Positions 21,750-35,975 of a stretch of DNA of 64,000 nt are shown here, piece after piece. The notes under the pieces were generated by a model, which made no database searches, was not told the origin of the DNA, and was given only the letters and a program-made list of their open reading frames with translations. Source of the DNA: Letharia columbiana (lineage: Eukaryota; Ascomycota; Lecanoromycetes; Lecanorales; Parmeliaceae); contig NW_023501148.1 of the NCBI RefSeq assembly GCF_014066305.1, forward strand, positions 1 to 64,000. The letters run 5' to 3'. Position numbers and translations under genes: made by a program. The first letter of the stretch is position 1. Each line of letters begins with the position of its first letter.

Positions 21750-21769
21750 TAGCTACTTAGTCTAATACT

Positions 21770-22400
21770 CTATAAGAGAAGAAGTAAGAGAAGAAACTAT
21801 AATAGATAAATACGAAGAATACTACGGAGAAATTAAGCGGTAATAAGATTATTATCGTTAAGAATACGACTTAGCTCTCCGAGATTCTACGTTATATACT
21901 CTTTACGATTTTATATTAAATTATTACTTAGTAAATAAAGAATATTATTATAACTTAATTTATTATCTTTACTATATTAATATAGTATATTACTATAATA
22001 ATATTATAAGAGAAGAATCTACTACGACGATTATAGTTAACTAAGTCTCTATAGAAGAAATATTATAAGAGAAGAAACTATAATAGATAAATGCGGAGAA
22101 TACTACGAAGAATACTATAAAGAATATTACGAAGAAATTAAGCGGTAATAAGATTATTATTATTAAGAATACGACTTAGCTCTCTAAGATTCCACGTTAT
22201 ATACTCTTTATAATTTTATATTAAATTATTATTTAATAAGCGAAGAATACTATTATAACTTAGTCTATTATCTCTATTATATTAATATAATATATTATTA
22301 TAATAACGTTATAAGAGAAGAAACTACTACGACGATTATAGTTAATTAAACCTTTATAGAAGAAATATCGAATAATATATATTTAAATAAATTAAAATTA
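21770..22400 (+). repeat. Variable-length tandem repeats, copy 1 of family E
   Basis: Two units share GAATACTACGGAGAAATTAA, GCGGTAATAAG and TAAGAATACGACTTAGCTCT; the equivalent points are 21,841 and 22,146. Related but more numerous units lie at 59,550-60,900. Confidence 0.7.
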
Positions 22401-23003
22401 TTCGATATCTATAGCTATTTTATTATTTGAAAGATTTTATTACGATAGAAGATATTATAGAATTTACACTAGTAATTAATATATTATCTTTTTTTTTTCG
22501 ATATTTCGCTTATGAGAGGAGAATCTACTACGACGATTATAGTTAATTAAGTCTCTATAGAAGAAATATTAAATAATATATATTTAAGCGAATTAAAATC
22601 GTTCGATGTCTTACTCTAATAGCTATTTTATTATTTAAAAGATTTTACTACGATAGAAGAGAATATAAGATTTACTTCACTAATTAGCATATTATCTTTA
22701 TTTCTTTTTAATATTTTAATACTTCTTATTATAAGAATATAGTCTTTCTCTATTTTTTATAGATATTTATTATAAATTAATTCTTTATATTTAATATACC
22801 TTCCTAATTAAATCTTAGCGCGCCTCTCTTCGTATATATATATCTATATATTATATAGATTAAATTAATTTTATAATAATAAAAGTAGATTAAAAATGTA
22901 TAGTAAGCGATTAGAGTTCGATTTAACTTAGAGCTAGAACTAAAATTCGATTTAACTTAAAAAAATTTAACTCTATAAATTTAATTTATAGGCCTTTATT
23001 TAT

Positions 23004-23610
23004 AATAATAGATATAGATTATACTAAGATTATTATTATTATAAATAAATATATTTATAAATATTATATTATAAAGTATTAAAAAACTATTCTCTATATT
23101 AATCTTATTATATTTAATATATAATTAAATAAATAATTTTATAATAATTTTATAGAATCTTTATTCTCTATTAATTTTAATAATTATAAATATTTTATAA
23201 TATTTAAATATAATTTTATTTCTACTTTAACATTTATTATATTTATTAAATTTATTTATTTATTAATCTTTTATAATTTAAAACTTATTTTAGATTATAT
23301 AATTATAATTATTTTTATATTCATTTTAATAATAAAGATAAATATATTTTTAAAATTACTTTAAATTACTTTATTTTATTAAATCTTAAATAAAAATTCT
23401 TTATCTCTAAACTTTCTTAGATAAATAATATACTTAAATATTTTAGATAAACTCTATTATATAAGATATATTTTATTTTATTAAATATTAAATTTAATAA
23501 ATCTTTTAAATTTAAATTTATTATTATTATTTATTATTTCATAATATAATTAATTAATATTAAAAGTATTATGATCTCTTTTAAAATCTTTTATTATTAA
23601 TTTTTTTTAA
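23004..23610 (-). other. A+T-rich segment, probably the far part of an F1 copy split by a retrotransposon
   Basis: It lies between the long E element and the left target duplication of the first retrotransposon. Because that element (23616-30730) is flanked by ATTAT on both sides, this segment was originally continuous with 30,736 onward, which is F1 sequence. Assignment to F1 is inference. Confidence 0.4.
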
Positions 23611-23615
23611 ATTAT

Positions 23616-23872
23616 TATAAGATAGTAAGATTTCTTTTAATAAAACTGCGTAGTAGCTATATAATTACGAGGTCTAGATATATAGTTAATAGAATAGATA
23701 GATTAGTTACTAGATAAACTAATAATTAAAGAAAGAAGAAGAGAAAAGAGAATTTATAAATATTTAAGACTTTATTAAATATATTAAATACTCGCTTTAG
23801 CTACGTAATTTACAGTCTAATAAGCGATATAAGTAAATCTATTAATTCGCTTTAAGTACTTTTACTCTTATA
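23616..23872 (-). repeat. LTR of the first Gypsy element (left)
   Basis: 257 bp; pairs with 30474-30730. By eye about 30 differences between the two, all transitions. Confidence 0.92.
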
Positions 23873-25425
23873 ATTATATCTTTTCTTAGAAGATTTAATC
23901 TTTAAATTTTATTATTATTATATCTTATAATTAAATATATATAAACTTATTAATATTATCTATATTATTTATTATTAACTTAGATATAGTCTAAACTAAT
24001 ATATATTATAATAATATATTTATACTATATACTCTAAGATCTTCTTAAATATATTATTATATTTATATACTAAATCGCGATAGTATCGCTATATATATTA
24101 TTATTTTAATTAATAGAATATAGACGTAGTATTACTTTATTACGATATACTATTATTACTATTATTATACGCTATTATTATATTATTACTTTATAATTAT
24201 AATAATTTTATTATAATAATTATTAAAAGTTATATTAATAAGTATAAAAGACTTACTTTTAATTTAACTTTTATTCTTTTTAGTAATAATATTAATATTA
24301 ATACTATTATAAGTAAATATCTAATTCTTCTTTATATCTATTATCTTATCTTTATTTATTTTTATTATAATATTATAATAGCGAGCTATATATTATTATA
24401 ATAGTATAATATATATATTAATTAAGATAATAGTTAAATAAGATTAAAGTTATTTAAATTAACTTTATATATAATAAGTATCTTAAAAGATAATTTATAA
24501 TATCTTTTAGATAGTATAAGAAGTATATTAATATATCGATAATAGTATTAAATCTTTACTTTTATAACTCTACGAATTATTAAATACTCTTAATTATTAT
24601 AATCTCTATACCCCGCGCTATTATTAATAGATATTTATATTTATTTTAAAGATATACTTAATTAAGAAAGCTATTAATTTCCTTTATTACTATTTTAATT
24701 TTTTTTTATAAATAAAAGAGATATTAGATAACTTAGAGATTACGCTAATATATATTAATTTCCTTTTATTATTATTATATATATACTTTTATATATAACT
24801 CTTATATAATTTATATCGCGTTTTCTATTAGCTCGCGCTAGTATAAATATAAGCAATACTTTTATAAAGGTTATATATATATTATAAACTCGATTCTTAT
24901 CTACTAAGGCGATATTATCGCTATAGTCTATATTAACGAAAATATTTATATTATTCTTCGAGTATAGAATAATATAAATCTTAATTAATATATATTAGAG
25001 TATATAGCTAATATATATAGCGACTTATTATATCGAGAAACTTCGATATAATATCGCTATTCTCGCCCCTTCTTTAACTACTTCTCTCGCTATCTCTTAT
25101 ATTAAATCTTTTTATTATCTAATAGATCTTCTAGATAAATAATTACTTCTTAATATAAAATAATAAATAAATTAATATTAAATAGTATTAATCTTATATA
25201 TAACTCTCGAGATTATCTTTCTAATAATATATAGCGCTTTAACGCTTTAGAATATATTTATAAATATTTTAGCTATTTTCGCTAGGCCTTTTAATTATAA
25301 CTTATTCGCTCTTTAAAGCTTTTATATTACTATTACTTTTATAATCTTTCTTATTTTTTAACTTCTTTTAATAATTATATCTTTAACTTTATCTTAAATA
25401 TTAATTTATATAACTTCTTTACTTA

Positions 25426-28400
25426 CTCGAAGTTCTTAATTATATCTTTAATATTTTCGAGATACTTTATTAATTTCTACGAAGCTTTATAAGATAAGAA
25501 GTCTTTTTAGTTAATAAGATACTTAATCTTACTTTTATAAACTCTTTTATCTAATATCTTATTAATCTCTTACTTTTCTTCTTTATTAATTAAAATTATT
25601 TATAACTTTAAATTATTATTATATAAGTATTATAGCTTTAATAGCGATATATAAAATATAAAATAGATTTTTCTATATCTAATAGAGAGATTTAGCTTAT
25701 AAATCTATATATCTATTTTCTTTAATACTTTAAAAGATTTAAACTATCTATAATTAAGTTTCTTCTTTAATTATAAAATATATATATTTAAGCTTTATAA
25801 TAATATTTTATCTTTTTTCTTAAAGATTATAGTTTTATAATTACTATTATAATACTTTACTTACTACTTTAATACTCGCTCTTATAATTCTTTTAAATAT
25901 AATCTTATCTTTTATAATTATTTTACTCGCTCTATAATAAATAATATTTCTTTTTTTAAAATTCTATTCTTAAAAGTATTTTTTAAATCTACTATATATC
26001 TTATTAGTAAATCTTATAAAGTCTTATTAATACTTATATATACGCTATTATTATATATAAATATAATTATTAATAAGATTTTAAGCTAATTATTTTATTT
26101 ATAATTATAATATACTTATAAATAATATTCTAATATCTAATTTTATCTCTTAATCTAATTATTAATCTAAGAATAAAATATAATATTTAATCTACGCTTC
26201 GTATCTAGATATTAATATAGCGTTATTTAAAACTTACTTATAAATAGAAAGTCTTAATTTAAAATTAAGTTATATATTATATTATATAATAATATAAACT
26301 CTCGCTATAAGATATTAATAAGATTATTAATCTTTAAATTCTTAATAATTATTACGTATATTATATATTTAATTAGCTTATTTATTAAAACTAAGATAAT
26401 ATCGTAAATCTTATTAATATATAAATCTCTTATAAATAATAGATTTATAATAAAATTTAATATTATAATATAAAATAAATTTATATTATCTAGAGAAATT
26501 AACGCTAGCTCGCTATATAATTTATAATAATAAATTTATACTCTTTAATAATCGAGATAAATATAAATATACTCTATTATATCGCTTATTATATCTATTT
26601 AATAATACTTAAATCTAATATTTTTCTTAATATATTTATAAGTAAAGTATCTAATATTAAAGTTATTATAATTTATATAAAGAATCTCTTTCTTTATAGT
26701 AGAATTATTAGAAATATAGATTACGAGATTATAACGTAGTAATTTATTCTTATTAACTCTCTATTTTAAAAGCTTATTCTATTTAATAGCGTATCTTTAA
26801 TATTACTTCTTATTTATAATAAAAGTATTCTTATATTATAATTTAAGTAATTATATTATTATTAATTTCTATAACTTTAAATAGAATCTCTTTAACTCTA
26901 AAATCTAATAAATTAGAAGTTAAGACGATATCGTAATATCTAGAATACGTATTTATTTATTAAATATTCTCTTATTTAAGTTAATAACTTACAGATTTAT
27001 AATAATAATAATATTTAATTACTTTATTAATACTATAAGTTTAATTATAATAAATATACTATTATATTTCTATAGATTAAATTAATATTTTTAATTATAA
27101 AGCTTATTTTATAAGATAGAGAAAAAATTATTATTATTATTCTCGCTATTATTTAATTTAATAATATTAAATCTTCTTAATAATATATTTATAGAGTTAA
27201 GTTTTTTTTATAATATTTAATTATAAAGTTAAATATAGCTAATTTCTTAGCTTAGCGAATCTACTTTATATTAAACTCTTTTATTATTATAAAATAATAT
27301 AAATTATTATAATCTAAGATTATATAAATAGAATATTTAATAGTTTATAAATAATATCTTTAATTTTTAAAGTCTAATATAATTATATAGAGCTTCTTAT
27401 TATATATATTTTAATAAGACTTAATATTTTTAAATTTATAGCTAAAAAAAGTAATAAGATATTATTACTCGTCTTCGCTTAATTAATTAAATATATTATT
27501 TATATCTATATTAGAAGTATTAATCTTTATAATAAATAATACTTTTTAATTATAATATTTTAATATAAATATAATAATAAACACTTACTTAAATATCTTA
27601 AAAGTCTTATATATTTTCTTATTAAATACGAAGGATAATCTAGTCTTATCTTTCTTTATTTCTTAAATTAAATTCGTTAAAAATATAGCTATCTATAAAA
27701 AGTCTTATATAAATTATTAATAGAAGTTTATAAATTTTAGAAAGATTAAGATATTCTTAATAAACTCTAATTCTAATTATTTAGTAATAGTCTTAATACG
27801 CGATAGCTCTATTTAAATATCGCGCTAATTTATTAAGAATCTTAGAAAAATAATCTTATTATAATTAAAAGTATATTTTAATAATTTTATATAAAGTTAA
27901 TACTTTAATAATACGCGTAATACTTTATATATATACTCTTAATATAATTCTTTTATTTTAAAATAGATTAATATATTATTTAAATATATTATATAGAAAA
28001 TATTAATATATAACTTAAGTACTTTATTTATATAAACTTAGAAGATTATAGAGATATTTATAAGATTAAAAGATATTACTTAATATTCGAACTAGCTATA
28101 GCGAGTTCGAAAGATAATTTTCTACTTATCTTCCTTTTATACTTATATTTAATAATATATATTATAAATATTAATCTTAATAAAATACTTTATATATATA
28201 AATCTTTTTAAGATCTTTAAAAATAGCGATAATAAGTAATTATTTTTAATAATTATCTTATTAAGTTCTCTATAATTAATATATAATTATAATAAATTAT
28301 TTAATTTCTTAATAAATAGTACTAGCGAGTTAATCTAACTAATTAAAAATTAAATTTACTTTCTCTTAAGCGTAATATTTAAATAATCTCTAATTATTAT
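25426..28400 (-). pseudogene. Pol remnant (reverse transcriptase to chromodomain) of the first Gypsy element
   Basis: On the minus strand the reverse transcriptase fingers/palm is readable from about 28,400 to 27,880 (LVLFIKK, YRELNKI, YLNNILIYFK, then a KVLRVLLKY-like helix). Further down, 25,535-25,426 reads like an integrase-terminal chromodomain: KYLIN, TAA where Trp or Gln would be, KDFLSYKAS, TAG where Trp is expected, KLIKYLENIKDIIKNFE. RNase H and integrase cores should lie between but were not individually identified. It is non-functional. Confidence 0.88.
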
Positions 28401-30473
28401 AAGTTTATTATATAATATATTATAAATTAAATTATTTTTAAATAGCTTCTTAGATTATAAATCGATTAAGTACTCGATTTAGTTATATATATTAAAACTA
28501 TTAAATAACTCTTCTAAAAAGACTTCTAATAGATTTTTAAATTATTTAAATATATTAGATTTATTTAGCTATATAATATAATATTATATTATATAATTTT
28601 ATTATAATTATTCTTACTACTTTTAGATAGAATCTAATATAAAAAGATAATAAACGCTTATTTTAGATTATATATAATTACTATATTAGTTAATAACGTA
28701 AACTATTTTATATCTACTATTACGATATCTATTTATATTTTATTACTTATAAAAAAATCGCGATAAATCTAGAACTACTCGCGCTAATAAATATTCGAAT
28801 TAATATTATAAATTTAAGAAAAACTAAGAATAAGATCGTATTCTCGCATATTTATAATATACGCCTTTAAGATTTACTCTTACTTTTTTTCTCGACTATT
28901 TACGAGATTAAAAATTAGATTATATTTCTTATATAAGAATATTTAATAATTATCGATAGTATATACTATTATTAACGCGTATTTAAGTTTAGAAATCTAC
29001 GTCTCTTTAATAAAAGATTACGATATAAAGATTTTCTTATTATCGATATCTATTAGAGTAATTATTTTACACTTTTTATTTTATATAATAATTTTATCTC
29101 TTAATAATAAAGAGCGAGGTTATCGCTTAATTAATAATATATCTAATACTATAATAATAAGTATTAAACTTTATCTTTTCCCTTATTTAATTTATAATTA
29201 TATACTTCGTTACTTATAACGTAATTTAAATATTTAAGCGAATTCTTATAATATTTTAGCTATTTATAATTATAATATCGTATTTTAATAAGAGATATCT
29301 TAAGCTTAATATTAGAGTTACTATCTTCGAATTTAGTTTATTTAAACTTTTAGTCTTATATCGTTAATAAGAATAAACTCTTCTTTTAATCTTATTAACT
29401 TTTTATATATTATCTCTTAAACTTAATATACTATTAATTACTATTTCTTTAATTACTTATTTTATTATTAAAGCGAGTCTTATCTAGAGTAAAGAGCTCT
29501 TTCATTTTTTATAGCCTTTATTTTATATTTTAATATTATTATAATAGTATAGTATAGATAATAGATTAAATAGCCTTCTTTATAGCTTCTAGAGAAATTT
29601 TCTCTATTACTTTATTTTATAAGTCTTTTATATATTCTAGATCGATTATATAGCGATCTCGCTATAATTAGAATATAGTAAAATAATTATTAAAGCTAAT
29701 TATTAATTATATATCTCTTATAACTACTTTAATTAATTAACGTTCTATATTATAAGACTTAATAATTAAATTATAAACTTAATTTAAATACTATTTCTTA
29801 TATTTCTTTTAGATAAATTCCTCGATATTATATAATATTATATCTCTAATATTTCTTTAAATCTACTTTTTAGTATCTATTAAAAGAGTTAAAGTCTAGC
29901 GAGTTTTTTCTTTATTTATATAGAAATTAATATAAGATACTAAGGCGATAAAATTATTATAATTTTAAAGAAATATAATTATCGAGTTATAGTTATTAAG
30001 ATATTACGTATTAGATATCTTAATAATACTTATCTTCTTATAACTTAAATTATAATAGTAATTATCGCTATACTTATAACGATATTTTTATATATTCTAT
30101 ATTTCAATTAGCTTAAATTTTTTAATAATTAATTACTTCTTAATATCAAGCTCTAGAAGTCGATAGCGTTAAATTTAAATTAAGTTTATAAAATAAGAAT
30201 CTTCATTTATAGATAAAGGATTATTAAATATAATACTTCGACGATTATTATTTCCGCTAATAATATTATTAGAATTTTTATTAATATTAGAATTAATATT
30301 ATAATCGCTTAATTGCGTAGTAGACGTATTCTAATAAAAGTTATTTACTAGATTAAAAACGTTATTAATAAGTTATAATAAGATATTTCTACTTTATAAG
30401 TTAATAGAATTAACTTATAAATTACTTATTATAGCTAAACTAGATAACTTTATATAAATAAAGTTATTAGAAT

Positions 30474-30730
30474 TATAAGATAATAAGATCTCTTTTAATA
30501 AAACTATATAATAGCTATATAATTATAAGATTTAGATATATAGTTAATAGAATAGATAAATTAATTATTAGATAAACTAATAACTAAAGAAAGAAGAAGA
30601 GAAAAGAGAACTTATAAGTATTTAAGACTTTATTAAATATATTAGATACTCGTCTTAGCTACGTAGCTTATAGTCTAATAAGCGACGTAAGCGAGCTTAT
30701 TAATTCGCTTCGAGTACTTTTACTCTTATA
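30474..30730 (-). repeat. LTR of the first Gypsy element (right)
   Basis: 257 bp; same length as the left LTR, followed by the ATTAT target duplication. Confidence 0.92.
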
Positions 30731-32288
30731 ATTATATTTAATTAAATATATTATTTATATAATATAAGAGAGAGTATATCTTTTAATTATATAATCTTAT
30801 AAAAAAGAAAATTATTTATATTAAAAATATATACTTTATAAAAAAATAATCTTTAATTATAAATTTAAAAAAAAACTAATTTAAATTTAAAAGAAAAAAT
30901 TAAATTCTATTTTAAATAAATAATAATATTTAATAATATTAATATTCGCTATAAAGAAAGTATTAAATAAATAATATATTATTAATATTTCGAAAAATAT
31001 CAAATTTAAAAAAATATTAGAAGATATTATATTTATAATTAAAATAATTATTAAATTTTTAATAACTTTAAAATCTTTAATATTTATAAAATTAAAATTA
31101 AAATTTCTTTAATTAGCTAATAAGCTAACGGCTTTATAAAAATTTATATAATTTTTTTAAATAGAGTATATCTAATTAATTATATAAAAGTTTTTAATTT
31201 AAATAGATTTAATATAAACTATTTAATTTATTTATTTAAATATTATATTTATTCTTATATTAATAATTTAATTTATATTATTTATATAAGAAATACTTTT
31301 AAATGTAAATTTATAATTTATTATTATTAAAGTTATTAAAATTATTCGCGAAAATTATAAATAAAGTATAATTTAAAAGCTATTATATAATTATTTAAAG
31401 CTTATAATTTTAAATCTATAAAATTTATTCTCTAATTTATTTCTAAAGATCTTTATAATATTCGCTTTTTTTATAAATTAAATATTTATAAATTTATTAT
31501 TTATAAATAAGTTATATATAATTAACTATTTTAAATAAATTAAAAATCTTTTATAAAAAATAATACTTAATATCTTATTTAAACGCTTATTAAGATTTAT
31601 ATTCTAGAAAATTAATATATTTATATTTTAAAATAAAATTTTAATAAAATAATTATTTAATTATTTAAATAGTAGAAGAATTATAATTATTATAATACTT
31701 TTATATTAATAGTAAAGCGTATAAATTATAAAGTAATTTTTATATTTATAATTATTTTAAATTAAAATCTAAAATCTAAAATAAATAAATATTAATTTTT
31801 TTTATATAATAAAATTAAAAAAGATATTTATATATATTAATTTAATAGTTTTAATAATAATAATATTAAAATTTATAAATTAAATACGATACTTTATAAT
31901 TTAATTTTTTTTTCTTAAATTTAATATTTTTAAAGTATATAAAAAAGCTAAATTTTCTCTCTATTAAATTAAAATAATAATATATTTATAAACTCTAAAG
32001 AGAATACTATTATAGCGCTCTATATTAATAATATCTTAATTATTAATTTTAATAAAATTAAAATTTAATAAATTAAGAAAGAACTTAATATAAAGTTTTA
32101 TATATTAAATTTAAATTTATATATTTATTATATATATATAATATTAGTATAAATTAATATAATAATATTCTTTATTTAAAATAAAAGATTTATATTATTT
32201 AATTTTTATATTATCTTAACTATTAAATCTTTATTTTAATATTTCTTTTTTAAAATTAATTATAAATTAATTTTTATCGAAATTAGTA

Positions 32289-32903
32289 TATATAATAGAA
32301 TAAGATAGAGTTAATCTAGAAAATCTTAAATTTATATATATAATTAATTATAAATTTAGATTCTCTACGCTTTTTAACTAGACTATCTAAGTTATCGCGA
32401 GTAAATAAATTAGCATTCGTAATTATTAAAATAATCTCTTACTCTACTTTTAACTCCTTAATGACTTTACTATTTTCTATTAAATTTTTTAGATTTTTTT
32501 TTTAAATTATAGCCCGCAACTTGCGCTTTTTAATAATAAAAGAATTATAAAATTTAGTCTTATAATTCTTTAAAGGTATAGAATTTAAATATCGCTTATT
32601 AAGATTCGCTTACTCGATAGTCGATAGCTCTAATTAAAAAACAGATATATATTATTTGATTTCAGAATAACATTTTTATTTTCTATTAAAATTTCGAGAT
32701 CTCTCTTTTAAAATTATAGAACGTAATATAGGCTTTCAAATAAAAAAAGAATTTTGAAATTTGATCTTATAGATATTTAAAGCCAAGGAATTTAAATATC
32801 GTCTATTAAAAGTTCGCTCTTTAAAGACCGCTTATCAAATTTACTCGATAGCTCTAATAAAAAAAAAACGACTATAAATTTAATTTATAGACCTTTACTC
32901 GTA
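32289..32903 (+). repeat. Short family-E element (~615 bp)
   Basis: It opens GTATATATAATAGAATAAG after TTA and closes with TATAAATTTAATTTATAG plus ACCTTTACTCG. An internal tandem duplication of the TATTTTCTATTAAA...AAATTATAGaac block explains the larger size class. Confidence 0.8.
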
Positions 32904-33882
32904 AGTTATATTACTTTAAAAAATTTATAAAAAAATTAATAAATTCGCGATAAAATCTTTTATATATATTATATTTAAAATTTAATTAAAATATAATTAT
33001 TTAAATTTTTCGATATTTAAAAAATATAATATATTATAAATTTATATATAAAAACTCTCTTTAAGAGTTTATTAATTATATTAATTTTAATTAAATTAAT
33101 AATATAAATTAAAAATTTATATTTAGTTATCTTTTTATTATAAAAATTTATATAAATATTTATTTATATAAATATTAAATTATTATAATATTATCTATTT
33201 ATAAGATAGAGATTATTAATTAGATATAAATTATTAAGAAAGTAATCTAACTAAGAAATTTACTTAATTAACTTTTTTATCTTAACGATATAAATCTTAA
33301 AATTATTATTATTTTTAATAATAATTAAAGCGTAATTATTTTTATAAAAAATATTTAATTTTATATTTATATTAAATATATTAATATTATCTATTATTTC
33401 GTATAAAAAAAGATTAATAATAATACTATAAATATATAATAAACTTATTAAGACTTTTTATTTAAATAAATTTAATACTTTTTATAATATTCTTAATATA
33501 AAAATTATATTTACTTATTTTATAAATAATTATTAATCTTACTATTATTTTAATATAATTTTAATTTAATAATATTTAATATAAAAGCTATTTTATTATA
33601 TTTATACCTAGATTTAAAAAAATTATCTATTATTATCTACTCTAGAGAAGTTATTTTATTAATCTCTATATTATAAATAATTAATTTAAATCACTAATTA
33701 AATTACTTATTAAATTATTATACTAAATTTAATACTTTATTAACTCGCTATTTTATATTAAAATAGCTATTTCTTTAACGCTATTATTATTATCGCTATT
33801 AAATCTTTAAAAATCTTTTATTAAATCTATATTTATTTATTATTAATATTTCAAATATTAAATTTTTCTATATTTATTATTA

Positions 33883-34027
33883 TTAATTATTATTATTAAT
33901 TATTATTATTAATTATTATTATTAATTATTATTATTAATTATTATTATTAATTATTATTATTAATTATTATTATTAATTATTATTATTAATTATTATTAT
34001 TAATTATTATTATTAATTATTATTATT
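33883..34027. repeat. 13-bp microsatellite
   Basis: TTAATTATTATTA is repeated about 11 times with exact 13-base phase (33883 to 34013 in ten steps). It sits inside an F1 copy; the other F1 copies lack it. Confidence 0.95.
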
Positions 34028-34937
34028 TAAAATAATCTTTATAAAGATTTTATAGTCGACGATATATAATTAGAAGAATTTTTTCTAATTATTTTATTTA
34101 ATTATTTTTATAAATATTCTTTAATCTTAAATTAATTAATTTTTAATATATATTAAATAGTCTAGAAATAAAATTTTCTAAGAAATAATTTTTAATCTTA
34201 AGTTAAATCTTAATAAGTGTCTAGTCTAATATAATCGTTTTTAAATTTTAATTTTTTATTTTATCTACTCTATTTTAAATATCGCGAACTTTAAATCTCG
34301 CGTTTTTTAATTTTATTTATATAGAGAAATAAGAATATAGAAGATATAATTTTATATTAGCTATTTAATACTAACTTATCTTAATTATCTAATATTAATT
34401 TTACTTTAATTATTTAACGCTAATCTTACTTTAATAACTCGATAAAAATTAACTAAGTTATTTTATCTTATCTACTCGATTTTAGACTTATTAATATTAA
34501 ACTTCGTATTTACTAAGTTTCGCTTATAAGAGAATACGTATAAAGAGAAGTATTAAAATTCGAATTACGTTATTTTTTAACGTCTAAATAATTACGTAAT
34601 ATAGTTACGTAATACGTCTTAACGTACTTATATCTAATCGCTCTTTTCTTTATAGTAACTCTATAGTTAATAACTAAGTATCTTATCTTATATTTCTATA
34701 ATATCTTTATTAAATTTCATTAATTAATTATTTACTATTTATTAATAATTAATTTAACTAAGTTTTCTATTAATAGAAAGTTCTATATAACTTTATTAAA
34801 TATATCTTAATAGAGAACGTAAAATCTAAATATATTTCGATATATAGTTCTTATTATATAAATCTTCTTATTATCGCGAATAACTTATCTACTTTCTATT
34901 AATAGTAAATTTCTATATATAGTAACTCTCGTAAGAT

Positions 34938-35040
34938 ATTAATTATTAATTATTAATTATTAATTATTAATTATTAATTATTAATTATTAATTATTAATT
35001 ATTAATTATTATTATTAAGTATTAATTATTAATTATTAAT
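34938..35040. repeat. 7-bp microsatellite at the end of an F1 copy
   Basis: (TTAATTA)n, about 10 perfect units, then an interruption (ATTATTATTAAGTA) and more units. It begins exactly where the F1 arm ends (CGTAAGATA). Confidence 0.93.
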
Positions 35041-35545
35041 TTTAATAATATATAATATATATATAATAAACGAAGAAGTTAATATTATAATTCTCTACGA
35101 TTATTAAGTTTTCTAGATCTTAATATATTATTTTATATATATATTAATTTGTAAATCTAAACTTTATATTCGAGATTAGCTATTTAATTAATTTTATTAA
35201 TTTTATAAAATCTTTTTATAAAGTAAATAAAAAGAGTATTAAAGCTTAAATACTCGTTTTAAAATCTCGAATAAAATAAGACTTTTCAATATTCGACTCG
35301 TATTATTTAATCTTTCTTTAATATTATAAAAGATTTTAATTATTTCGAGTTCTTATATAATATAAGAGTTTTTTCCTTATATTACTTCGAACTCTCGAAT
35401 AAAATAAGATTTATATTTTAATATTTTTTATATAAATTAAATAGTAATAGCTCTTACGTTAATAAGTATAAATTAAAAAAATAGACTATCGCTATAAGAT
35501 ACATCTATTTATAAACAATTATCGAAGACTTAATTTAATTAATAT
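35041..35545. other. Unassigned A+T-rich DNA
   Basis: Mutated sequence with no recognised repeat edge or coding remnant. TCGAATAAAATAAGA-like strings recur at about 35,265 and 35,395. Confidence 0.4.
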
Positions 35546-35975
35546 ATATAATAAAATAAGATAGAGCTAGATTAGAAAATCTTAAATTTATATATATAAT
35601 TAATAATTAATTTATTAGATCTACGCTCTTTAATTAAACTAGCTAAGTTATCGCGAGTAAATAAATTAACGTTTATAACTATTAAAATCTTCTCTCTTTC
35701 GCGTCTTTCTTATTAAAAATAGATATATATTATTAATATATAGAATAACTTTTTTATTTTCTATTAAATTTTGAACATTTTTTTTTAAATTATAGAACGA
35801 AATATAGACTTTTAGATAAAAAAAGATTTTTTAAATTTAGTCTTATAATTATTAAAGCGTAAGAAATTCAAATATCGCTTATTAAAGTTCGCTTACTAAA
35901 GATCGCTTATTAAATTTACTCGATAGCTCTAATTAAAAAAAAGATTATAAATTTAATTTATAGATCTTTACTTAT
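35546..35975 (+). repeat. Short family-E element (~430 bp)
   Basis: The 5' edge ATATATATAATAAAATAAG follows TTA; the 3' edge is TATAAATTTAATTTATAG, ATCTTTACTT. Small size class. Confidence 0.8.

Larger units (their letters stand above)
19910..23003 (+). mobile_element. Long family-E element, copy 1 (3.1 kb)
   Basis: The 5' edge is GTATATATAATAGAATAAG following TTA; the 3' edge is TATAAATTTAATTTATAG then GCCTTTA. Copy 2 (58,750-61,393) shares the same edges and much of the interior in the same orientation. The interior holds a 258-bp tandem array (about 20,375-21,060), a nested 564-bp transposon (21,186-21,749) and a second set of longer repeats (21,770-22,400). The same two edges bound at least seven short elements in this block, so those look like internal deletion derivatives. 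There are no terminal inverted or direct repeats. The superfamily is unknown. Confidence 0.7.
23616..30730 (-). mobile_element. Ty3/Gypsy chromovirus-type LTR retrotransposon, RIP-inactivated (7,115 bp)
   Basis: The 257-bp direct LTRs (23616-23872 and 30474-30730) begin TATAAG and end CTTATA, which RIP would make from the usual TG...CA ends. ATTAT flanks both sides (23611-23615, 30731-30735) as a 5-bp target duplication. Coding remnants are on the minus strand: reverse transcriptase with LVLFIKK (about 28,303-28,326), YRELNK (about 28,256-28,276) and YLNNILI (27,966-27,986; a mutated YLDDILI), then an integrase-end chromodomain-like remnant (25,426-25,535). The order RT before the chromodomain fits a chromovirus. 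Every frame has multiple TAA/TAG. Confidence 0.93.
30736..34937 (-). mobile_element. Truncated F1 copy, reversed, with nested insertions
   Basis: Read on the minus strand from 34,937 it starts with the outer part of the F1 arm (matching 13,068-13,320), skips about 400 bp of arm including the AGCCCTATAGGGCT palindrome, then follows the F1 interior (34,690-34,240 matching about 13,735-14,150, and on). It is interrupted by a family-E element at 32,289-32,903, and its far end was split by the first Gypsy element. The far part (30.9-31.4 kb) matches 63.4-64.0 kb. Confidence 0.7.
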
